The position numbers were made by a program, and so were the translations under genes. Positions 8,801-13,045 of a DNA stretch of 13,045 nt are shown here, piece by piece. The stretch comes from Fimenecus sp045632525 (GTDB taxonomy: Bacteria; Bacillota; Clostridia; Oscillospirales; Acutalibacteraceae). Position 1 is the stretch's first letter. Each line of letters opens with the position of its first letter. The DNA is taken from assembly GCA_045632525.1 (NCBI GenBank), contig JAZQWV010000012.1, positions 1 through 13,045 of the forward strand, read 5' to 3'. Under the pieces are notes generated by a model that did no database searches, was not told the origin of the DNA, and saw only the letters and a list, made by a program, of their open reading frames with translations.

Positions 8801-8910
8801 TCTAAATTCTCTCTTGAAGAATAAGGAATAAAGTATGCTCTTGGGGATAATTTGTTGATTTCAGCAATATCGAATTGTCTAAAATTTGCTCTGTCGATTA
8901 TATATTTCAT
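5884..8910 (-). CDS. lacZ: GH2 beta-galactosidase, LacZ type
   Basis: This 1008-residue protein is close to Escherichia coli LacZ in length (1024) and shows the full five-domain order: sugar-binding jelly roll (about 40-205), immunoglobulin-like domain, TIM barrel (about 315-605), a linker beta-domain and the C-terminal Bgal_small domain. It hydrolyses terminal beta-D-galactosides such as lactose with retention. The acid/base residue is E450 in SLGNEAWGYN and the nucleophile is E521 in MCEYVHAMG, matching LacZ E461 and E537. RTSHYPPDP and FKGVNHHD are also typical. There is no signal peptide, so it is cytoplasmic. ATG 8910 has GGAGGT 8 bases upstream, and a promoter lies at 8944-8972. It is the first gene of the operon with the acetyltransferase and fucosidase, so removal of fucose may expose its galactoside substrate. 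Confidence 0.95.
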   Translation of the reverse strand: MKYIIDRANFRQFDIAEINKLSPRAYFIPYSSRENLEKQDVLTERYNSDMVHILNGEWDFKYYEKDMLIPNEFYTERVQFDKVTVPSTWQRTGYREPCYLNTRYEIDAKLYPDMPQDVPMGIYRKFINIDNLDKVYILTFMGVISSLDLYINGDFVGYSEGAHNSAEFNITKYLHEGENEIVASVSKWSTGTYLECQDMFRENGIFRDVLLTELDKTYLYDFKVDTEKKGNIYDLTVSFRIKGDKENCSISAELFDGETLIARETADARAKESITFSNLEVKEWNAEEPYTYELYITFEDAKGNKTYVKNITGFKNIEIKGNVFYFNNKPIKFKGVNHHDTNMYHGYVLKGEEIKAELELMKKLNINSIRTSHYPPDPTLLTLADIMGFYIIDEADIETHGAWDIKAPKGDNCTISHDLKWEGRYVDRVSRMVCRDRNHPSITMWSLGNEAWGYNCQDACYDYIKNSGSKIPVHYESVIHTDRFAYDVISEMYPSHENVEKYGARTHKDKRYFEKPYFMCEYVHAMGVGPGAVEEYWDSIYKYDNLMGGCVWEWADHAVYHDGNDKYKFQYTYGGDHGEEKHDSNFCVDGMLYPDKTPHTGAFVIKAVYRPVRSKHISGKVFEFTNTNRFKNSKYLRVEWTQNLNGYEKKTGELTLDIEPMQTKSYEIPFVECDSSQDSHINIAYFDGEEQIAIEQITINDTANFLPQFTGVGNVSVAEENNNVTVSFDNGKVVFDKKTGEMIHYIKNGYEFMNINPADNKKGFVPNLVRASLDNDSYGQKKPWDKIGLHDATTLLKKFSFADKSYCAVVAVSYTVKKSHKNYFYANIVYTIYGDGLVTVESSLDKAFFGCNEIQRFGLMAELPSDFNIIEFYGRGSQEKMENLCDLKDHAYVGIWKTTVEAMHEPYVMPQDNGNCGGVKWLKLMNSNGNTFTVFGVPKFSFSAHNYTQKALHSAKHQEELAFADTTVLCVDGFMRGTGTNTCGPDTLDKYKVKTDKTLTFRFAFKGE

Positions 8911-8943
8911 GAAAAAAGACCTCCGTCTTATATAGATATTTTA

Positions 8944-8972
8944 AGTTTACCATAATATAGGAAGATTTACAA
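8944..8972 (-). promoter_or_regulatory. Promoter of the galactosidase-acetyltransferase-fucosidase operon
   Basis: On the minus strand, TTGTAA (plus 8967-8972) and TAAACT (plus 8944-8949) are 17 bases apart, with TG one base before the -10 (extended -10). The -10 is weak (4 of 6), which fits a promoter that needs activation. It begins 14 bases beyond the antiporter terminator stem, so the operon is probably transcribed on its own. I see no clear catabolite-response element or strong operator dyad. Confidence 0.65.
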
Positions 8973-8986
8973 TAAAAATAAATAAA

Positions 8987-9021
8987 AAGGATGATTTTAA
9001 CAGAGTGTCAAAATCATCCTT
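8987..9021. terminator. Intrinsic terminator after the antiporter gene
   Basis: A perfect 12-bp stem, AAGGATGATTTT (8987-8998) with AAAATCATCCTT (9010-9021), closes on an 11-base loop. On the minus strand it is followed by a T-rich run (TTTATTTATTTTT), 14 bases after the antiporter stop. On the plus strand seven T's follow (9024-9030), so it could stop transcription both ways, although no plus-strand gene lies upstream. It also insulates the galactosidase operon promoter. Confidence 0.9.
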
Positions 9022-9034
9022 AATTTTTTTATAT

Positions 9035-10312
9035 TTATACATCTTTTGGCTTATTGGTATCTCTTGCGCTGACTTTTTCTTCTGGGTTGATTTCACCAGC
9101 TTTAAACAAAGATACCTTTGTAAGAAATGGGCCGATAAGTTCATAAATAAGAACTGCAAAAAGAGTGATATTTGCAACGATGAGTCCTTCTGGTCCTAAC
9201 TCTTCTGCTTTGATTGCCATACCCAGTGCAACACCAGCTTGTGGGAAAAGAGTGATACCTAAATACTTAACAATATTCTTATCACACTTTGTTGCCTTTG
9301 CACTGATTGATGCGCCAAAGTATTTACCAATGCAACGAGCAACAATATATATCAAACCGATACAAACTATCCCTATATCCTTGAATATTGAAAGTTCAAG
9401 TTCAGCACCGCTTATTACAAAGAACAAAATCAACAGGGGTGCTGTCCAACGGTCAACTCTGTCCATAAGTTCTTCTGAAAAATCACAGATGTTACAAAAA
9501 ACTGTGCCCAGCATCATACAAGCCAACAATGATGAGAATGAAATGTGAACTCCACCGATATTAAATTTAAGCATTGACAATGACACAGTTAAAAATACGA
9601 ATGTAACTGACATTGCAAGTCGTTTTGACCTTGAGTGGAAGAACTTTTCGCAGAATGTGAATAAATAGCCCATAACTGCGCCGAGAATAAGTGATAAAAC
9701 TACTTCAAGAAGTGGTTCGATGATGATTGAAACAACATCAACACTACCAACTATGAGTGCTTTTGCAACACCAAATGAAACTGCAAATATAATAAGACCA
9801 ACAGCATCATCAAGTGCAACGATTGGCAAAAGAAGGCTTGTAAGTGGACCTTTTGCTTTATACTGCTTTACAACCATAAGTGTTGCAGCAGGGGCTGTAG
9901 CAGTTGCAACTGCACCAAGTGTAATCGCTGCGGGTAATGATAATTTATCAGGTGCAACCAAATGAACTATAACCAACACTATGTCCACAATAACACATGT
10001 TGCTAAAGCCTGAAATATGCCAATTACTGTGGCTTGTTTACCAATTTTTTTAAGTTGTGATAGTCTGAATTCATTACCAATTGAAAAAGCAATAAACCCA
10101 AGTGCCACATCAGGGATAATGTCATAAGCATCAATATTTGCCATACTTGTAAATCCGAAACCATCAAGTCCAAATGACCCAAGAAAATACGGTCCTACAA
10201 GGATACCTGCCACAAGATATGCAGTAACAGCAGGAAGTTTAAATATTTTTGCAACACGGGACAACATAAGTCCTGCAAAAAGTGCAATGGACAAACAAAG
10301 TAAAGTTTCCAT
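9035..10312 (-). CDS. Cation:proton antiporter, CPA (Na_H_Exchanger) family
   Basis: The 425-residue membrane protein has about twelve hydrophobic helices of the sodium/hydrogen exchanger fold and would swap Na+ or K+ for H+ across the cytoplasmic membrane. The first helices carry LPAVTAYLVAGILVGP, typical of CPA2 members. The ion-binding helix reads ALDDAVGLIIFAV with paired aspartates D168-D169; in NapA-type proteins a DD pair marks electrogenic Na+/H+ exchange. A short charged tail ends the protein, with no RCK/TrkA or USP domain, so no nucleotide control is apparent. ATG 10312 is chosen for AGAGG 7 bases upstream. The in-frame TTG at 10378 lies in the -35 box and is not a usable start. 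The gene stands alone, divergent from the Crp/Fnr regulator. Ion preference is inferred. Confidence 0.9.
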   Translation of the reverse strand: METLLCLSIALFAGLMLSRVAKIFKLPAVTAYLVAGILVGPYFLGSFGLDGFGFTSMANIDAYDIIPDVALGFIAFSIGNEFRLSQLKKIGKQATVIGIFQALATCVIVDIVLVIVHLVAPDKLSLPAAITLGAVATATAPAATLMVVKQYKAKGPLTSLLLPIVALDDAVGLIIFAVSFGVAKALIVGSVDVVSIIIEPLLEVVLSLILGAVMGYLFTFCEKFFHSRSKRLAMSVTFVFLTVSLSMLKFNIGGVHISFSSLLACMMLGTVFCNICDFSEELMDRVDRWTAPLLILFFVISGAELELSIFKDIGIVCIGLIYIVARCIGKYFGASISAKATKCDKNIVKYLGITLFPQAGVALGMAIKAEELGPEGLIVANITLFAVLIYELIGPFLTKVSLFKAGEINPEEKVSARDTNKPKDV

Positions 10313-10349
10313 AATTTCGCCTCTAAATATACAATTTAAAACGTTTAAT

Positions 10350-10378
10350 ATTTTAGCACCGGTTATATAATTGTGCAA
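10350..10378 (-). promoter_or_regulatory. Sigma-A promoter of the antiporter gene
   Basis: On the minus strand, TTGCAC (plus 10373-10378) and TAAAAT (plus 10350-10355) are 17 bases apart, with TG one base before the -10. Transcription would start near 10343, leaving about 30 leader bases. The near-palindrome TTTAAAACGTTTAA (10335-10348) covers the expected start site and could be an operator. Confidence 0.8.
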
Positions 10379-10456
10379 TAATCAAAGTGCCGTTTTAAGT
10401 GTTATTTTTCAAGATTTTTTTGGTAGAAATGACATCATAAAATTTTTTGCATAATA

Positions 10457-10485
10457 TTGACAGTAAATCATCGATATGTTAATAT
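10457..10485 (+). promoter_or_regulatory. Promoter of the Crp/Fnr-ABC importer operon
   Basis: A perfect TTGACA (10457-10462) is followed after 17 bases by TAATAT (10480-10485); an overlapping TATAAT at 10483-10488 is an alternative with a less favourable 20-base spacer. The nine-base sequence ATAATATTG occurs at 10451-10459 and again at 10484-10492, overlapping the -35 and -10 boxes and 33 bases apart. That placement would suit autoregulation by the first gene, which is inference. Confidence 0.65.
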
Positions 10486-10528
10486 AATATTGTAAATTTG
10501 TATCATATAAGACAAAAAGGTGCTAAAA

Positions 10529-11179
10529 ATGACTAAATCAACATTAGACAGTGCTTTAAATTATCTTAAAAAGGCAAAAATTTTTGAATCTGCTAACAAA
10601 AAACTTTTAATAAGTGTATTAAAAGAGTATGGTAAGGCTATTTCATATTCAAAAAATGACATAGTTTTTTCAAAAGAGACTTATTCACCTGTTATTTGTA
10701 TTATCATCAAAGGTGAAGCAAGAGTGAGCAAGGGTGAAACCGTTATTTCTCACCTAAAGGATGGCGAGATTTTTGGTGCGGCGTTTTTATATAATCAAAA
10801 TTATGATTTTGAAAACACAGTTACTGCACTCACCCCCTTAAAAGTCGTAATTATTGAAAAAAGTGGCATCGACACTCTTATTCAAAATGACAGTTCAGTA
10901 TCTTTCAACTATATTACTTATCTTTCTGAAAGAATTGGTTTTTTGAACTCAAAAATTGAAGGGTACACCAAACCTTCTGCCGAAGAAAAATTATTGCTCT
11001 ATCTTAAAAAGAATAGTGATAATATTGATGGCAAATGTGAAATATCCGTTTCAATGACAGAGCTCTCTCGTGTTTTGCACATTAGCCGTGCAAGTCTTTA
11101 CAGAGTTATTGAAACTCTTGAAAAACAAGGAAAAATCTGCCGTGACGGTAAAAAAATATATTTAAAAGGAAATGATTAA
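10529..11179 (+). CDS. Crp/Fnr-family transcriptional regulator
   Basis: The 216-residue protein has a cNMP-binding-type beta-roll (about 20-115), a dimerisation helix (about 120-150) and a C-terminal Crp-type helix-turn-helix (about 172-200, MTELSRVLHISRASLYRVIE). The cAMP pocket signature of true CRP, a Glu and an Arg in the phosphate-binding cassette, is not visible: the matching stretch reads DGEIFGAAFLYNQNYDFEN, without the Arg. Its only cysteines (57, 170, 204) do not form an Fnr N-terminal iron-sulfur cluster motif. The effector is therefore unknown. ATG 10529 is chosen because GTG 10520 overlaps the ribosome site AAAAGG. The stop lies one base before the lipoprotein start, so it is the first gene of the importer operon and probably controls it. 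It is also divergent from the antiporter gene. Confidence 0.9.
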   Translation: MTKSTLDSALNYLKKAKIFESANKKLLISVLKEYGKAISYSKNDIVFSKETYSPVICIIIKGEARVSKGETVISHLKDGEIFGAAFLYNQNYDFENTVTALTPLKVVIIEKSGIDTLIQNDSSVSFNYITYLSERIGFLNSKIEGYTKPSAEEKLLLYLKKNSDNIDGKCEISVSMTELSRVLHISRASLYRVIETLEKQGKICRDGKKIYLKGND

Positions 11180-11180
11180 A

Positions 11181-12152
11181 ATGAAAAAAGTGATTTCACT
11201 ACTTCTTGTATTTGCAATTTTGTTTGCTTTTGCGGCTTGCAATACAGAAAAAGAAGAACCTTATCAGAGTGTTAGTATGCAAGTTGCAGGTCTTGCAGGA
11301 CCTACCGGTATTGGTATGGTTAACCTTATGAAGAGTCAGGACGACAAAACAGCAAAAAATAATTACACATTCTCAGTTGTTAGTGACCCAACAGAAATTG
11401 TTTCAGGTATGACTAACAATTCTTATGATATTGCAGCTTGCCCTATCAACCTTGCGGCTACACTTTATAACAAACTTGAAGGCAACATTCAGGTGCTTTC
11501 AGTTAACACAAAGGGTGTGCTCTATATTCTTGAAAACGGCAACACAATTAGTTCACTCTCTGACCTTGCAGGCAAAAAACTCTATGCAACAGGTCAGGGC
11601 TCAACTCCTGAATATATTCTTAACTACCTTCTTGAAAAGAGTGGCATTGCCGACAAGGTAGAAGTTGAATATGTTACGTCTCATGACGAATTAGCAACAC
11701 TTGCAGCATCAGGCAAAGCTACAATTTCAATGTTACCTGAGCCAAAGGTTACTGCAGCACTCACAAAAAATGCGAATTTGAGAATTGCACTCAATCTCAC
11801 AGCAGAATTTGAAAAAATCAGCGGTAAAACTCTTATTCAGGGTGTTGTTATTGCTAAAAAGGACTTTGTAGAGCAAAATCCAGAAGCAGTTAAAATGTTC
11901 TTGAAAGAATATGAAGCATCAATAAATGCTGCAAACAACGATATTGAAGCAACATCTGCACTTTGTGAGCAATATGGAATTATTCCAAAGGCTGCGGTTG
12001 CAAAGAAAGCAATCCCAAACTGCAATATCGCATACATTGATGGTGCAGATATGAAAGCATCGGTGCTTGCAAATCTTCAGATTTTCTTTGATGCTAACCC
12101 AAAATCTATTGGAGGAAAGTTACCAAATGACGACTTCTATTTTGGAGCATAA
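11181..12152 (+). CDS. NitT/TauT-type ABC transporter substrate-binding lipoprotein
   Basis: The 323-residue protein is a periplasmic-binding-protein-like lipoprotein that would capture a small solute outside the membrane for the permease downstream. The N-terminus has Lys2-Lys3, a hydrophobic stretch, and FAAC with Cys20 as the lipidation site; Phe at -3 is a less common lipobox residue. The mature part resembles SsuA/TauA/NMT1-like proteins: VAGLAGPTGIGMVNLMK binding-loop start, YDIAACPINLA, SDLAGKKLYATGQGSTPEYIL at the hinge, and a final GGKLPNDDFYFGA. Substrates of this broad family include sulfonates, nitrate, thiamine precursors and others; I cannot assign one. ATG 11181 is chosen because AAAGGA lies 10 bases upstream, whereas ATG 11172 would sit one base from it. 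It starts one base after the regulator stop and overlaps the permease by 26 bases. Confidence 0.9.
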   Translation: MKKVISLLLVFAILFAFAACNTEKEEPYQSVSMQVAGLAGPTGIGMVNLMKSQDDKTAKNNYTFSVVSDPTEIVSGMTNNSYDIAACPINLAATLYNKLEGNIQVLSVNTKGVLYILENGNTISSLSDLAGKKLYATGQGSTPEYILNYLLEKSGIADKVEVEYVTSHDELATLAASGKATISMLPEPKVTAALTKNANLRIALNLTAEFEKISGKTLIQGVVIAKKDFVEQNPEAVKMFLKEYEASINAANNDIEATSALCEQYGIIPKAAVAKKAIPNCNIAYIDGADMKASVLANLQIFFDANPKSIGGKLPNDDFYFGA

Positions 12153-12942
12153 AGCAAAGGTAACAATTAAAAAACTTATAAAAATAGCCCTGACCATTGT
12201 TTTCTGGTTAGGGCTATGGCTCATTATATATAACATTGTCGGTCTTGATGTTTTGATTGCATCCCCGATGGGAGTCTTGAAAAGACTGTTAGAATTTTTG
12301 CCAAGTGGTGAATTCTGGCTTACGATTTTCAACTCATTCAAGGGAATTTCGTTAGGTTATATTATTGGTGTTGTAATCGGTAGTGTTTTTGGTATTGTTA
12401 CTGCGTTTTCAAGCACACTGAACACACTTTTCAAACCATTTTTAACTGCGGTAAAGACAACACCCGTTGTATCGTTTATTATTCTTGCACTTGTGTGGCT
12501 AGACAAGGTTAGTGTTCCAATTTTCATCACAATGCTCATGGTTATGCCAGTTGTGTGGGCTAATGTCACAAGTTCAATTGTAAATACAGATAAAAGTCTT
12601 ATTGAAATGGCAAATGCATATAATTTTGGTTTTGTAAAGAAACTAAAGCTCATTTTCTTGCCATCTGCCATACCGTCTTTTGTATCGGCTTGTAAAACTG
12701 CAGTAGGACTTGGTTGGAAAGCGGGAATTGCAGCAGAAGTTCTTTGCACACCACAAAATTCTATTGGTATAAATCTTCGCAATTCACAGGTATATATTGA
12801 AACTGTTGACCTTTTTGCTTGGACAGTTGTTGTTATCATTTTAAGTCTTATACTTGAAAAATTGCTTGTTGCAATTCTTGATTTATGCTTTAAGAAGATT
12901 ATGGCAAAGGGAGGTTATTTCATTGAAAATACAGATAAATAA
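12127..12942 (+). CDS. NitT/TauT-type ABC transporter permease
   Basis: The 271-residue inner-membrane protein of the BPD_transp_1 family would form the homodimeric channel of the importer. It has about six hydrophobic helices and the EAA loop that docks on the ATPase at about 160-179 (EMANAYNFGFVKKLKLIFLP), with the conserved Gly and the I-LP ending. LIASPMGVL and KTTPVVSFIILALVWL match SsuC/TauC/NrtB permeases. ATG 12127 is chosen because GGAGGA at 12111-12116 lies 10 bases upstream, inside the end of the binding-protein gene; the 26-base overlap implies coupled translation. The ATPase start overlaps the last 20 bases. A strong hairpin lies in codons 20-31. Confidence 0.92.
   Translation: MTTSILEHKAKVTIKKLIKIALTIVFWLGLWLIIYNIVGLDVLIASPMGVLKRLLEFLPSGEFWLTIFNSFKGISLGYIIGVVIGSVFGIVTAFSSTLNTLFKPFLTAVKTTPVVSFIILALVWLDKVSVPIFITMLMVMPVVWANVTSSIVNTDKSLIEMANAYNFGFVKKLKLIFLPSAIPSFVSACKTAVGLGWKAGIAAEVLCTPQNSIGINLRNSQVYIETVDLFAWTVVVIILSLILEKLLVAILDLCFKKIMAKGGYFIENTDK
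12184..12217 (+). other. Strong RNA hairpin inside the permease coding region
   Basis: ATAGCCCTGACC (12184-12195) pairs with GGTTAGGGCTAT (12206-12217) over 12 positions with one G-U pair and a ten-base loop. It lies 57 bases after the permease ATG. No U-run follows on plus, so it is not a plus-strand terminator. On minus it is followed by TTTTT, but no minus-strand gene lies here. It could slow 3' decay of the binding-protein mRNA or tune permease output; codon coincidence is also possible. Confidence 0.5.
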
Positions 12943-13045
12943 TCTCACTAAAAAGTATGGGGACAAGGTAGTTTTTGATTCTTATACAAATACCTTTGAA
13001 ATTGACGGTATTTTGCTCATAAAAGGCGTTTCAGGGCTTGGAAAG
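12923..13045 (+). CDS. ABC transporter ATP-binding protein, 5' part only
   Basis: The first 41 codons of an ABC ATPase are present before the window ends. The translation opens MKIQINNLTKKYGDKVVFD and ends GVSGLGK, the Walker A loop that binds ATP (GxSGxGK). The aromatic A-loop residue is probably Tyr12. The start is TTG 12923, supported by GGGAGG at 12909-12914 with 8 bases between; no nearby ATG is in frame. It overlaps the permease end by 20 bases. It would energise the importer formed by the two genes before it, as a homodimer on the cytoplasmic face. Truncation is by the window edge, not mutation. Confidence 0.9.
   Translation, partial: MKIQINNLTKKYGDKVVFDSYTNTFEIDGILLIKGVSGLGK

Noticed and set aside
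8911..8990. Catabolite-response (cre) element near the galactosidase promoter
   Set aside because: No sequence close to the cre consensus is seen on either strand.
10529..11179. Assignment of the regulator as Crp or Fnr proper
   Set aside because: The Arg of the cAMP cassette and the Fnr cysteine cluster are missing, so only the family name is justified.
12184..12217. Minus-strand intrinsic terminator
   Set aside because: TTTTT follows the stem on the minus strand, but no minus-strand gene exists at this place to terminate.
12357..12839. Open frame of 160 codons on the minus strand
   Set aside because: It lies wholly antisense to the permease, whose EAA loop and helices are clear; no ribosome site or family match.

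Overview
The window looks like chromosome from a low-GC Gram-positive anaerobe, most likely a gut clostridium of the Oscillospiraceae/Ruminococcaceae type. The reasons are AT-rich intergenic DNA, sigma-A promoters with 17-bp spacers, strong AAGGAG/GGAGG ribosome sites, a Firmicutes-style M-box leader, a lipoprotein solute-binding protein, and genes for fucosylated-galactoside use. The genus is inference. I see no mobile element, CRISPR array, tRNA or rRNA.

Layout. Positions 1-192 (minus strand) hold an M-box (ykoK-type) Mg2+ riboswitch with its own consensus promoter; the gene it controls lies beyond the left edge. Divergent from it, 399-3020 (plus) encodes a GPH-family (MelB-like) sugar:cation symporter with an unusual cytoplasmic tail of about 360 residues. 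A bidirectional terminator (3030-3057) separates it from a convergent three-gene minus-strand operon, 8910 to 3068: GH2 beta-galactosidase, then a GNAT acetyltransferase, then a GH95 alpha-L-fucosidase. The three are separated by 1 and 10 bases, and each downstream ribosome site lies in the end of the gene before it. No secretion signal is visible on either hydrolase. The simplest reading is that fucosylated galactosides (host or milk glycan fragments, or plant oligosaccharides) are imported, perhaps by the neighbouring symporter, and cut in the cytoplasm.

A second bidirectional terminator (8987-9021) separates this operon from a CPA-family Na+/H+ antiporter gene (10312-9035, minus). Divergent from the antiporter is a plus-strand operon running off the right edge: a Crp/Fnr-family regulator (10529-11179), a NitT/TauT-type substrate-binding lipoprotein (11181-12152), its permease (12127-12942) and the start of its ATPase (TTG at 12923, cut off just after the Walker A GxSGxGK). 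This is a complete ABC importer of unassigned substrate, apparently under its own first-gene regulator. A strong hairpin lies early in the permease gene.

The least explained items are the symporter tail with a SHOCT-like end, the acetyltransferase inside the glycosidase operon, and the effector and substrate of the Crp/Fnr-ABC operon. Most of the window is recognisable metabolism; I found no clear sign of a wholly new system.
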